Origin: Corinectria fuckeliana
Taxonomy: Eukaryota > Ascomycota > Sordariomycetes > Hypocreales > Nectriaceae
Assembly (NCBI GenBank): GCA_019137255.1
Contig: WPDH01000070.1
Span: 32,983 to 96,982, forward strand
Reading direction: 5' to 3'
DNA: 64,000 bases
Shown: one piece after another, positions 23,222 to 34,826 of the stretch
How positions within the stretch are numbered: position 1 is the stretch's first letter
Layout: every line of letters starts with the position of its first letter
Notes under the pieces: generated by a model
The model's database searches: none
What the model saw: the letters and a program-made list of their open reading frames with translations, nothing else
What the model was told of the DNA's origin: nothing
Program-made: the position numbers and the translations under genes

Positions 23222-23956
23222 TCAAGCCAGCAAGGCAAAGGCGCCAGCAACAGCGAGTCCGGCAACGCCAAACGGAGCCAACGCCGGCGCCGCGTTGTCC
23301 GTGTCCGAAGCCGACGCAGCGCTGTCGGTGGTGGTCGAGGCGCTGTCGTCGTTGGAGCCCGAGGTGCCCGAGGCCGTGGCGGCACTGTCGCTGGCGCTGT
23401 TGGTGTTGCCCGCGGCGGAGCTGGGCACAATGGTCGTCGTTAGCTGCGAGACCGCCGTGGGCGCCGTGGCGTCGACGGTGATACTGTTGGCGGCGGCGGA
23501 CGAGGCGGATACGTAGCTGGTGGTTGACCAGCCGCAGGTGTAGAGGATGCTCTTGATGTCTGGATATCTGTCAGCCGGCATGTCGCCATGTCGACGTGTA
23601 AGTCCCTCACCCTTGACACCATCATTGTTATCATCGCTGTTGTCATCATCGTCGTCATTGTCGTCGTCGTCGCCATTAGCACTGTTCGCATTCTGGCGGA
23701 TACAGCCGTCGCACAGCGCGGCAATGCTCTCGACGTCGAAGCTGTCGTTGGTGCAGACGCACTGGGCCTCGAGACGGTTCTCGTCGCGGTCGTTGTCGTC
23801 GCCGCGCAGGTCCACCTCGCAGCGCTGCGTGAGGGTGACGATGGGCGCGCAGATGTCCTTGCAGGTGTTGGGCACGTCGTCGTTGTCGAGCTGCAGGTCC
23901 GCGGTGGCGAGGAGGAGGAGAGGCGCCATGGCCAGGGCGATGTGCTGGGCGTACAT
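23222..23956 (-). CDS. GPI-anchored, Cys- and Asp-rich surface protein
   Basis: Secreted cell-wall or membrane protein of unknown role. Exons on the minus strand are 23956-23611 and 23559-23222 (51-bp intron), giving 227 aa. The signal peptide is MYAQHIALAMAPLLLLATA. An N-terminal module has six or more cysteines (NTCKDICAPIV, QRCEV, CVCTNDSFDVESIAALCDGC), like fungal proteins in which this block precedes an acidic stretch. A run of 12 Asp among 17 residues (GDDDDNDDDDDNSDDNN) follows, then ILYTCGW, a long Ser/Thr/Ala region suited to O-mannosylation, and a hydrophobic GPI-type tail (APFGVAGLAVAGAFALLA). The start was chosen because it begins the signal peptide. The intron length is a multiple of three without stop, so retention would still be readable. 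Confidence 0.8.
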   Translation of the reverse strand: MYAQHIALAMAPLLLLATADLQLDNDDVPNTCKDICAPIVTLTQRCEVDLRGDDNDRDENRLEAQCVCTNDSFDVESIAALCDGCIRQNANSANGDDDDNDDDDDNSDDNNDGVKGEGLTRRHGDMPADRYPDIKSILYTCGWSTTSYVSASSAAANSITVDATAPTAVSQLTTTIVPSSAAGNTNSASDSAATASGTSGSNDDSASTTTDSAASASDTDNAAPALAPFGVAGLAVAGAFALLA

Positions 23957-23979
23957 TGTTGTTGATGAGGTAGTGAGCA

Positions 23980-23986
<7 letters not shown>

Positions 23987-24013
<27 letters not shown>
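23987..24013. repeat. (GT)n microsatellite
   Basis: About 13 consecutive GT units flanked by interrupted GT units, 31 bp upstream of the GPI-protein start codon, hence probably in its 5' UTR. Confidence 0.9.
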
Positions 24014-24014
<1 letters not shown>

Positions 24015-24104
24015 GTGTGTAAGTGGGTGTGTGTGACGAAGAAGACTGGTGTTGTTGAGTTGAGCTGGTGTTGAGCAATCTCTTCAAAGCGAGGACCATC
24101 AGGG

Positions 24105-24113
24105 TTATTTATA
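24105..24113 (-). promoter_or_regulatory. TATA box candidate for the GPI-protein gene
   Basis: TATAAATAA on the minus strand, 149 bp upstream of the ATG at 23956. Position and sequence suit a core promoter of an inducible gene. Confidence 0.45.
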
Positions 24114-26211
24114 CAGACCCCCGATCAAAGCCCAAGCCCAACCAACCGCGCATCAAAATCTCGTTACTCCAAGCCTTGGCATAGTCATTCGTCTCCGTCT
24201 CGTCTCATGCCGATCGTCGCCTGCCTCCAAGCCACCGCGAGAACAAAATACTTACCGCCGTTGGCCCTGCGCACGTCCGCGTGGAGTCGGGACCCGAGAA
24301 TAACCTTCCCTCTACTTCGTAATCCAGTAAATGAAAGAAGAAGAAAAGTAAAAAGGAAGTCTGGGATAAAGCTTGTCCCGCCGGTGGGCTTGGAGCATCG
24401 GGATCCGCATCCGCCAAGCCGCGACCTGTGAGGCGGAGTGGGCTTGGCGAGACGTCATGATGGTAATGCTCTCATGCAGGTGTCGACCAGCCGGCGTCGG
24501 CGAAGCGCCTGCAACTTTTCTGCTTCTGACGGGACATCCAAGTAGGTAGGCCTAGCTCAAGTATGGCATCGCCATCTCGGGACTTTGTTCTTCGGAATAC
24601 CTAGATTCTTCACAGGGCTCAACTCGGCGGGAGAGCCGGGACACAATGGCCTGTCGCCAGGGGGGCCCTTGTTTCCACCCCGAAACCAAACCAAACCAAA
24701 CCCCAAAATCATGCTTGTTTTGTTTAGAGTTGTTCTAGGGTATCAAGGGAAGCCCGTGTCTTTGCCAAGAACATGGCTTGTATCATTGCCAATGCATCAG
24801 CCCCGGACTACGTAAGTGCGTGGGCCCGGGGCGCAACCGACTGGACCGGACATGTCGGAGTGTATTCGTATGTAAGTACAAGGCGAGATTACCAGAGTGA
24901 GAGAGTAGCAATGCCATCATAGTCTCCACGGGGAGCCGTCCGAGTGGATGTCGGGTCTATTGTTCAACCGTGGCTTCCTCGCCGACGACGCGCAGCCCCA
25001 TCTCATCTCCAGCCGGGCCGGGGTACTCAGATCTCTGCCGTTGGGCCTTTTGCTCGCGTGAGCAGTTGCCAAGTCGAGCCGTGGGTCGAGATGCATCGTT
25101 TCAGATCCAAACCCAAACAGACAATCAGCCAGACGATTTGCAGTGCCCCAGGCCACGCGTTTTTTTTCCCTTCTTTTCCTATCTTTAGAATGAGAACCGC
25201 CTTGGGAGGCTGAGAGGCTTGTGTCAAATGCCTTGTTCAAGTGTGCCTTGTGATGGAGGCGTTTTGATCGGGGCTGCTTCGCTTGTCGATGCGGCTTTGT
25301 TTGACCGGTGAAGATGGCTTGCCAAGTCTGCAAGATTGTCGATCGGTGAGCATCATGCTGCGACAGAGGGACGAGGCCGCGTAACGCCCACCCAGGCTAT
25401 GGCTTTGGTCTGCTTCGGCAAGCTGGCAGCAGAATTGCTCGAGATGCGGTCGGAGGATTCCTGAAGACGTTGCACGACACGTAAGCTCCATAGGTTGTGC
25501 CCTCACCAATGTGCAAGACTCGATGCTTCTTGAAGCACTGAATGCTCTCGTCAATACGCCCTACGTACAGGGGAAGTTGAGGGATTGGAGAAAGAGCGTG
25601 GAACAGAGGCAAGCGACGAAAAACAAGCATGAATTTAGGGGTGCCTCGGAAAACAGGCCTCTATTCGCCGAAGGTGGCCTAGGGCGTGAAACCTCAGGCA
25701 CCCATCAGCTTACAGCCCCGTGGCTATATTCTCGAACCTCTTCCTCTACTGTAGTCCCCAAGCTACCCCAAGATCATTTCAGAGGCCTGCTAAACTCATC
25801 CGACATGACAATGACATTAGCCATCCACCGTTGAAGTGTCCAACTTCCATGTCGTTCTGTGGGCACCGGGAGAGAAGGTGGAGGATGTGAGATTTGAGCA
25901 CGTGAAAAGTAAACAAGAAAGAGGACGAAGAAGAAGCCGGAGCATAGTTCGCAGAGTAGGTGTACATCTCAGACTGTCTACAAAGTAGCCATGTAAAGAT
26001 GGAATCAAGAACAGTAGCAAGAATCCTCAGATAGACCTTTGTCTGTCTTGTCAACTCGCTTACCCTACATCACACCACCGTCACCGTATCGTCCTAAACG
26101 GTGACCCCATCCTCCGTTTCCCTCGGATGTGCCCCGCCGTGGCTTGATCCGCCGCTCACTCGCATCGCAGATCTCCGGCTAGAGATAGTTTCTGTTGTGC
26201 ATGTCCCTCCG

Positions 26212-26218
26212 TATAAAG
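26212..26218 (+). promoter_or_regulatory. TATA box candidate for the bZIP gene
   Basis: TATAAAG 179 bp upstream of the ATG at 26391. If used, transcription would start near 26240 and the coding start would have to lie downstream. Confidence 0.4.
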
Positions 26219-26390
26219 CCTCCCCCCACACGCGACCTTCCCTCCGTGTTCCCTCCTCCTCCTTCTCCTCCACCAACCTCAGCGGGATCCATCACCTTCG
26301 GCTCCCTCTCCCTCTCCCCTCCTCCCTTCTCTAGCCTTACCGGCCTCCCAAGTCCGCAGGGGAGGCCGCAGCCCCCCTTACTCTGAATCA

Positions 26391-27192
26391 ATGGCCGCCG
26401 CGTGCTCAGCCGCAACCGCCTGCGTCCGGATCGCCATGGCCTTCCACCAGCCGCAGCAACTCCGCGACGCCGTCAAGCCGCCCGGGTATTAGTAGTGGTC
26501 GCCAAGATGCCTTGGGGCTTCTCGGCCTGCTTCCCTCCCACGACAACAGCAACAACAACAGCAGCAGCAGTCACGACCTTTACGACTTTCATGGTGGCGG
26601 CGACCTTGACTTCGACCTTGATCTTGGGGCGTCGTCGGACGTGCTCCTCTTCGACGACAACTGGCTTACCCAGGGGTGTCTCTTGGATCCCGTGCTCGAT
26701 GGCGGTGTCTTGATTCCCGAAATGGGGTCTCGGACGACACCGCCGTTGGGCGACATGTCCCTTCCGCTTGGAGACAACCTCGTCGCCTCAAGCCTCAGCC
26801 ATCTCCCGGGGTCATCATCCACCAACCGTCCTCTCGCCTCCGCCTCTGCAACCACCACGACAACCCCGACTTCACCCTCAAACCCACCCCGCTACGCCGC
26901 CACATCCTCCGGCTTCTCCACCTTCAGCCTCGCGCTCAACTCGCCCGACTCCTCCAGCAGCGGCAGCTCCTCCAAGCGCAAAGCCCCCGAGGACGAAGCC
27001 GCCGCCGCCGCCGTCAAGCGCCAGCGCAACACCATGGCCGCCCGCAAGTACCGCCAGAAGCGCCTCGACCGCGTCGCCGAGCTGGAGCAGGCCCTCGCCG
27101 CCGTGACGGGCGACCGGGACGACCTGCGGCTGAAGCTGGTGCGGCGGGAGGCCGAGGTGGATGCGCTGCGGGAGATGCTGGGGAAGAAGTGA
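26391..27192 (+). CDS. bZIP transcription factor (5' end uncertain)
   Basis: DNA-binding regulator. The last 59 residues form a bZIP domain: basic region VKRQRNTMAARKYRQKRLDR followed by heptad leucines (VAELEQALAAVTGDRDDL, ending LREMLGKK). The N-terminal part is acidic and Ser/Asn-rich (DFDLDLGASSDVLLFDD), suiting an activation domain. The conserved frame is open from 26335 to 27192 but has no early ATG. The ATGs at 26391 and 26436 lie in another frame that stops at 26488-26490. A candidate 49-bp intron (26402-26450, gtgctc...caccag) would join MAAA to RSNSATPSSRPG and restore frame, giving about 250 aa. Alternatively the first ATG frame is an upstream ORF. The basic region (RNTxAARKYR) resembles GCN4-like fungal bZIPs, but it is not clearly CPC1. 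Confidence 0.8.
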
Positions 27193-27790
27193 AGCTCATC
27201 GCCATCACCGTCACCATCATCACCACGTCTGTTTTTTTTTTTGTCACATCTTGAAAAGTAACGCTTGTCAGTCTCATGGGAGTGAGCAGGTGGGTTCCCC
27301 CACCAAAACCCAGTCAATTGCATCTTTGTACACCTAGTTATCTATCTACCCCTCAGTCCATCAACCCTAGCTAGAGATGATTGAGACGTCGTCGCGAATG
27401 AAAGCGCTGGAATGAAACACAGTTAGCATCATTATCCACTTTTTGTATATAGCCGAATTTTGAAAAGATTCTTCTTATTTGTTTGACAACATGGAGCTGC
27501 CGTGTTAGTGTCTCAGACGATGTCGTTTCTTCCTTTTTGTTACGGCTCATGCGACTCATGGTGATGTCGTCGGATTCCATTTCTCTCTTCATGGACACTG
27601 GGGAGATCATGGGGACGGCGATATGTGTAGTTGCTTACATTAATGGGGCTTATTTAGTCATGGCTTCATTGGATACCTGTTTATCGCGATTTTAGTATCG
27701 ACTTCATCTATGCCAACGCTCCTTACTGATATATAGATATCTAACAGTTAAGCCTGCCCGCCGAACCCTCCGCAACACTCATTAAGAGTA

Positions 27791-27805
27791 AGAATGAGTC
27801 ATTCT
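27791..27805. promoter_or_regulatory. Palindromic TGAGTCA (AP-1/Gcn4-type) site
   Basis: AGAATGAGTCATTCT is a perfect inverted repeat around its central base, with the bZIP core TGAGTCA at 27795-27801, about 600 bp past the bZIP stop codon. Confidence 0.4.
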
Positions 27806-27980
27806 GACACTCTGTGATGCCCTTTGCTGTGCCTCGTGAGATCCATGTCCCATCCTCCCTTCAATCCATCCCCATGAAGCCCTCATCCTTCCCATTTCCG
27901 TTTCAAAACGGTGACCGTTCAGAATTCAGAACGGAAACCCGAAGTGGATCCCGTTTACTGTGAATCAGGATGAGCCAGAA

Positions 27981-27987
27981 TGACTCA
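27981..27987. promoter_or_regulatory. TGACTCA (AP-1/Gcn4-type) site
   Basis: TGACTCA inside AGAATGACTCATT, a 13-base match to the reverse complement of the palindrome near 27.8 kb. Confidence 0.4.
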
Positions 27988-30900
27988 TTTCTTGGCAGTC
28001 CCGATCAGGAAAGACGGCTGATCAGCGCCGACCAGTGGATAAGACGGAGCTGTGACGGGTTGTCGCTAACAAATGGGATTTGCATGGCAGGAATATGTAA
28101 CACGGCTTTCATTACTTCGTGTGCTCATTGGACACGCATATCCACTGCTATCGACCGTAGAAAGCAAAGCTCTATAAACGTTCGCGCGCTGCTCTCGGAC
28201 AAGCATCCAAGCATGGTGTAAGAGTGCTCACCAACTGACACGTTTGCTCATGGTAGGCACCACGGGAAAACGAAACATGTCGACACTTGGCAGATGAATG
28301 CGTAGTTACGTCGAGACATCAGCGACTTCGTCGGTTAGCGTTCCCAACTAAACCAACGACCAACTTGTTCGAGTTGTCTCACGCCCATCGCTACCCAAGC
28401 ATCATCATACTTTCCTAGAGCCGCCATCCGACAGTCGTGAACGACGCCAAGCATCATCCAGCCCGAGTACCGCTGGGCCTGGGCCTTCTATGGAACACGG
28501 TCAAGTAAACTAACCTCGACTCATCAAGGCACTTGACCACGCCTCACCGCTCCGCATCCCACCGATGCCAACCCTCTCACCTACACTAAGCTGGAGCACG
28601 CTCGTGACCCTCACCTTGCCCTCAAAACGGCTAGACAGCCTCCACAGTATACACTCAACACGGCGGGTATCGTGGTACGAGTACGGAATCTACCTGTGGC
28701 CTATTGCGGCACGGCCGGTGGGAACGGCCCGCGGATCGCGGTTGTCCTCCTCTCCATCGACTCTCCCGTCCGCTAGCCGTGGAGAGAGTTCCAGCTATCC
28801 AAGAGCCAAGTTCTCGCTGCCTCCTTGGGTATCTGCTGTGGTGTGAATAGTTACCCCGTAGTGTTTCACCGTCGTGTGTGTAGAAGGGACGCCCTACAAA
28901 AATACTTGTTTCCTTGAAAACCCCCAACATGCCAAACACGCCACAAGCCCGTCATACTATCCGAGGATGCATGAAAGGAAGCGCCAGTAGGTTGCCTGGG
29001 TGTCCAAGAGCTGTCCCGGTCTCGAAGGATGCACGGTGTCCAGTTTCCACACACACCAGGATACTTGATCTACCATTACTTTGCTCAACAGGGCACTCTC
29101 GTGTGCTTGCTTGCCGCGGCATGTGAAGGAACTTGTGGCGTCGAGCCTTGAACGAGATACGGCCCGTCACGCGTCCATCCTCGCAATGAATGCCCTGCCA
29201 CTTATTCACTTCACTAGTGAGCCTCGGCCCCCCATTCGCCATCCCCACACACCGTGATTCGTGATTCGAGTATGCGACGCCCGTTGATGCTCAGGCTCGA
29301 CTGGGGATTCCAGCCGGCCCAAGACACTGCACACCACCCCCAGGTCACATGCCCAGTCATCCGCGCGCTCTCAACTGACGGTAGTGCTCGCACTGGGCCG
29401 TCCGATACGATTGGGCCCTAGTGGATTGTGGCTCAGCGTTGCAAGTCTTGACGATGCCTTACTGGTCAGTAGCTTGGTGAGTATCCGATGCAGAGCTGGT
29501 TAGCCAAGGACTCAATATTCCATATCGTCTTCGACACCTCGTGAGACACTCCAAGGTACGAGCGGGAGAGCGGGTTTCTCGTAGACGATTAGAAATGATT
29601 GTGTCATGGACGCATCATCGGAACCGACCCAGGCGCTTGATCGCTGTCAAGTGGTGTCGCCATGACCATCGACTAGATCAGATGGGCATCCGGGGACCTG
29701 CCAGATCTCGGCATCTTGCCACACTTATGCATCAACATAATCAGGATATGGAAAACACCGGAAACTAGGAAACAAGGGACCTTTTGATCGGAGATTGAGT
29801 CTTTCCGCACCGACCGGCTTTATCACAGGTGATGTGGGACGGCTCTTGACTGACCACGAATGCTACATCATGTTACACTTTTCGGAGGGTTCTCGCCGGC
29901 AATCCCATCTAGAAGTTGAGACAGGATGGCCACTAGCCACTGACAGCGGCGCAAAGGCCATCCCAGAAAGACGCGTCGAGGGGCAAAATACACCAGTCTC
30001 GGACGCGACGGTGGTGTGGACAATGGAAGGGACCGGTGACTTTGCCAGGTTCCTAGTCGGATGATGTGGGGCAGGGATCATGAGATTCTGTGAGATGCTA
30101 GTCTAGGCGTAAGAGAGGCCAATCCAGAGTTGAGGGTGTGAAGGTCAGGCTTGACAGTTGAGTGGCCCTCGCTGGTCAAGGCTGGCGGTGGTTGAAGGGT
30201 GTCAAGTTAGTACAACAACTTGATGAATGCTCAAGCGGACGAGGAGGACCCGCACAGCGGGATTGGGTTTGACGTCACCAGGATGCGTCAAGGCAGGGTC
30301 TAGACTGATGAAGATGGAGGAATGCAAGAAAGGGGGGCAGAGAAACAGTGAACCCAGGATCCCGGTGAAAGGTGCGGTAGAATGTTCGACAGGCCACCAC
30401 ACTTGTGGCAACAGAGAGAAACTCTAGGGATATCGAACAAGCCACTTGGCCCGCGCTCACCACGGAGACAAGGAGATCCGCGGGCGAAGCACAAGGCTGG
30501 AGGCGCCATGTAAGCTGGACCAGCCTGTAACCCAACTATGGGTAGTCAGGCGGTCACGGCAGTGGGCATTAACACGAGGGCATATCAGTGTGAAGTGACT
30601 GGGGAGTGCGGGCACCGGCTCACACTAGCACGCGGCCGGGAGAAGAGGGTGGTGGGGAACCGGGAGGAGGCGAATGAGGGATGTGGGTTCCCGAGCATGA
30701 TGGTGGTGATGTAGTGAAGTAGTGGTGGTGGTGATGATGGCTGTGGTGTGGTCATCCGCCTGAGACATTCCAGGCTGAGGATGGGTACACCTAGTCGAGA
30801 AAGTGGCGCTTCCCAGCCAGAACATTTCGGGGGCTGGCGCGTTATTGGCACGTTTGGCCATTATGATGGCGTTTTGCGTTTGTTGACATGCGGTTTGGAT

Positions 30901-31562
30901 CCGCGTGGGCTGTGAGAGGAGCGGATATACGACTAGGAGAGACGTTTTCCTGCAGGGTCGAAGATCGCAGGCCGATCAATCCATCCCGTTGAAAGTGCGA
31001 ACTCCTGCAGGCGGCGGAAATCTTGGCGAGTTAGCAGAGAGAGAGGAGAGATGCAAAGTAACAGAGCGGCAGGGTCATTTCGATGGGATGCGGAGCTACG
31101 TCCAATAGTCGGGGAGCTAGAGAGTAGTCCGCTAGCTAACTGGATGGGGGGGTATATGAGTGTGCTTGTGTGAGATGCCAACGTCCGATTTGGGTCATCG
31201 ACATCACAGCCAACCTCGCAGACAGAATAGCTTGAGAGATGACAGGCGGCTTACCAAGGATAGAGAGATGGAGGAGCGGAAACTGGCCAAGAGGGGACGA
31301 ACTGGAAATAGAGAGACGAGAAGAAGCAAAGATGGGCAAGGGTGTCAGTCAGTGGAAGAGAAGGGTACCTAGGTAACCTGGAAGAGACAACAGACGTATG
31401 GACCGTGTAAGCCCTAAACTCCTCTTAAGTCCGACGCCCTAGCCGCAAGGTCCCAAGCTGTTCCAGGGAAGCTGATGAAGCCAGACGGAGTGAAAAGCTG
31501 CAGTGGTTGAGGAGGTGGGTACGCGGCGAGTGGCAAGTTAGAGAGTGAGGGCGCCAAGATGC

Positions 31563-31610
31563 GTGGATGGGTGGGTGGTTGTGTGAGTGGATGGGTGGGT
31601 GGTTATGTGA
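31563..31610. repeat. 24-bp tandem duplication, GT-rich
   Basis: Two adjacent 24-bp units (gtggatgggtgggtggtt followed by gtgtga or atgtga) differing at one base. GT-rich sequence continues to about 31690. Confidence 0.85.
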
Positions 31611-34021
31611 CGACTTGATTCTGTGTTTGTATGTGTGTTGCGTGTGCGTGAATGTATGGGTGTGCATGCGTGCGTGTGTGTGCGCGTCGTAAACAAATTT
31701 GTGGAATGGAGAGCAGTTGTTGAAAGCGGAGGAGTTGGAGGTCGAATAGTTACATGCTTTTTCCCGTCAGTGGAGGGTTTGCCTAAGGCAGTTGGGGAGG
31801 TCAATTCCCATGCGGGGTCTATTTCTGGCAGACGCAAAGGGAAGGCGCTCGGACCGCACGCCAAGATGGACCCCGGCGACAATGGAGGATGCTCCCCTGT
31901 AACTCCAGTGATTCCAGACGTCCAGGCGGCGTCAGCGGGCGCTGGGAGCTTGGGAGCCTGGCCGGGGGACGCTGGACGACCCGCGCGAGGCGCACTAGAC
32001 TGCCCCGTATCGGGTATGCTGCGTTCCCGACGCCTTAGATGCTGCAGAATGGCGTCAGTCGACGCACAGCATGGATCGAGCGAGGGATGCCTTTTTGTGT
32101 CTTTTCTGTGTGCCCGTTTGTTTATTTTTCTGTTGGCGCGGCCGGCCTGGGCGATTTAGCGTTTCAGTCCCTTCAATGCGGAGATGTAGATATGTTCTCC
32201 TCTCACCCTCACTGCGGAAGCACGGATCGGGTCACGGATCGGGTTGTGCGAGACGATGCTACCTAATTACACCAAGCGATAAGCCGCCAGCACTAGCTCA
32301 CTCAGATGGGATTCTACTGCAGGACCCGTAATGGCATCAACCGGTCCGTCACTCGCACGGGCCTCGGAGTATAACTCAGCACGGAGGTTGGCCTGACGGA
32401 GCGTAGGAGCGCATCGCCACGGCAAGCTGCGCAAGCTGGGCTCCGAATCAGGCGGGCTGAGCGCGGCAAGGCTGGGCTAAGCTCGGCCGAGTATTGAACG
32501 AGCTCAACGACCGCGACACTATCGATCATGCATGCATGGCTCACGGTCGCACTACCAGGCGGGCTGAGTTGGGGATAGTGGCCGACATCTGCCTTGATCG
32601 TCGACGGTTGGTGGGCATGAGGCAGGCATGGGATGGGATAGGATGGGGGGCATGGGGCAGGCAAGACAAGGCAGGCAGGGCAAGGTAGGGCAAGGTGTGG
32701 ACGAGACAGGGGTGCCGTGTTCGGATGCAATGGAACGCGACTCTTTCGGACGCGGAGTGTATCCGTGTGGTCCTGTTGTACTCGAAGCGAGGCCGGACGA
32801 AACGCGGGCAATGCCATTCTCAAGAGACGCTGCATGGTTCTTGTGAGTCGTGACTGAATCCTGGTCTGCGCCGGCGAACACAGCAGAAAGGTCAGGCGAG
32901 GCCCTCTGATATCCCGGGACTCGCCTTTCAGTGGATTGCGTGGTTCATAGCGAGATACTTTCAGTTGGAAGACCGGGATGGGTTGGGGGACAAGGATCAA
33001 CGCGAGATGCTGAGCAAGCTTCAGGGGAGGAAGTCCATTGCCCCGGACTTTTTCCCTCCGTTTATTGCGTTTGTGCTGTGTCTGTGTCTGTGTCTGTCTG
33101 ACCCCGGGATCATGGAGTTGTGGAGGGTGCGCACGGCATTGGGATGTACGAGAGGTGAATTGCGGACATCATCGCCATGGATGGGTGGAGGGGTGGGGGG
33201 GGGGGACTGGTGACCATTCATAGAGTGGTAGGGAGCGGCACATCTCTCCCACCCATCCGCGCAAATCCCCAACTTAAACAAGGTCCGGCCAGCCATGAGG
33301 CGGGGAAGTGAGAATGAAACGGTGCAACAGTGCAAGAAGAGGAGGAGGGGCGGGAGGATGCGACTTGCGTGAGTAACATGGGGCCACGAGTCCGGGGCCT
33401 ACCGTACTTCCGTGAGCGAGTCTGTCTATCTATCCTGCCATCGTGGAGGCCACCCACGAAAGGAACGGAGCAGAAGGAGAAAGGAATGGCGGCACCAGGC
33501 GGAGGAAGCGTTGTGGTTCAGAATTACGTATACAGGAGCTTAAAGGCACCTCAGACCGGGAACAACCCGCCATCCCCTTTGCTGCAGTTGAGAGTGAGAC
33601 AGAGATACGACTGACTATCGACAAAACTTCAGCTGAGATGAACACCTCCAAACCCCCAAACGGGCGGAAACATGCCTCCACCCAATCCGAAAGTGTGTGT
33701 GACCAGCCAGGCTGACCTGACATGACATGATTCGACGATTGCTCGCGCCCGTTTGGGCTTCGATCCGCCTCGTGCGAGAGCGAGCGAGCGAGCAAGCAAA
33801 ATGGAAAACTGCAGCGCACACAGCATAACTACTCAGAAGTTTATATTCCATAGCTTGGCAAGCCATCCCAGGCTAGGTAGGTGTCGGTAAAAGGAGCCAA
33901 CGACGACAACATGGAATATAAATGTAAAATATACATTGGGCCGTCACGCCGGGCCTCGTAGTGGATACCTGCGACGCCGGGCTCCGAGTGACCAGACAGA
34001 TGGGCAGAAGGATGGGAGGTC

Positions 34022-34044
34022 GGGGGGGGGGGGGGGGGGGTANN

Positions 34045-34091
<47 letters not shown>
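34022..34091. other. Poly-G tract with undetermined bases (assembly gap or artefact)
   Basis: Two long runs of G flank TANN at 34041-34044. Such homopolymers with N are typical of unresolved sequencing, so length and content here are unreliable. Confidence 0.85.
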
Positions 34092-34092
<1 letters not shown>

Positions 34093-34410
34093 CTCACGGG
34101 TCTCTGTGCTCAGGGATCTGGATTCCCGGGCCTTGTCCTGCCGTGCCGGACTTTGTTCCTCGACGAGACCCGCCGCGGCCTTGAGACTGGTTTCAACTTT
34201 GGCTACCTTGGTGTGCTTGGTTATGGATCTCATCCATCCCATGGCACATCAAAGTACGAAGTACTCTGTGGACCACCACCATTACAACGACCACATCAAC
34301 AGACCCGCCGACCATCGACCAACAAACAGGCACATGGGGCAGCTTTTACTTACTTACCTGCTTGTCTGCCTTCTCTAGCAGTTTCCCAGGCCCTCCGTGT
34401 CTCTGCGTAT

Positions 34411-34412
<2 letters not shown>

Positions 34413-34444
<32 letters not shown>
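34413..34444. repeat. (GT)n microsatellite
   Basis: About 16 GT units in the gene-free interval. Confidence 0.9.
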
Positions 34445-34446
<2 letters not shown>

Positions 34447-34774
34447 CTGTCTGTCTTTGCAAGGCAAGTAATAAAAGGCCCAGGAGCCCCGGCCCAGATT
34501 TCTCTAGGACAAACTGCTTAACATGGCTGTGTCCCCTTGGATCATTCCCGGTTTCTTCATTTTTCTTCTTCCACCTCCCTAGCACTCTTTCTATCGATGA
34601 CGAGCATCTTGGGTCGCGTGCCAAACAAGTGCCCACCCTCTCCCCAACTCATCTCACATAAGTTGCTCGCTTCCCTCTTACACACAGGCACCGTCTGTCC
34701 CGCCGGTGTTGATGCTTAGGCCTGTCCCGCAAACAACACAAACTGTCGCTCCCACTGTAACCATCCAAGATAGC

Positions 34775-34826
34775 ACACGACTTATACACACGACTTATAC
34801 ACACGACTTATACACACGACTTACAC
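34775..34826. repeat. 13-bp tandem repeat, four units
   Basis: Three identical ACACGACTTATAC units followed by a fourth with one change (ACACGACTTACAC), about 950 bp upstream of the CCCH gene start. Confidence 0.9.

Larger units (their letters stand above)
23957..26390. other. Intergenic between GPI protein and bZIP gene
   Basis: 2.4 kb between divergent genes. It contains a TATAAATAA element on the minus strand (24105-24113, about 150 bp before the GPI gene), a GT microsatellite and, on the right, TATAAAG at 26212-26218 about 180 bp before the first bZIP-region ATG. Nothing else was recognised; the open frames look random. Confidence 0.5.

Noticed and set aside
31623..32159. 178-codon frame in the gene-free interval
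   Set aside because: Its N-terminal Cys/Val pattern (MFVCVLRVREC) comes from the GT-rich repeat; the rest has no protein character.
32314..33000. 228-codon minus-strand frame in the gene-free interval
   Set aside because: Arg/Pro/Ser-rich composition from low-complexity G/A-rich DNA, no recognisable fold, no supporting exons.
33841..34521. Long Gly- or Pro-rich frames on both strands
   Set aside because: Produced by the poly-G tract with undetermined bases.
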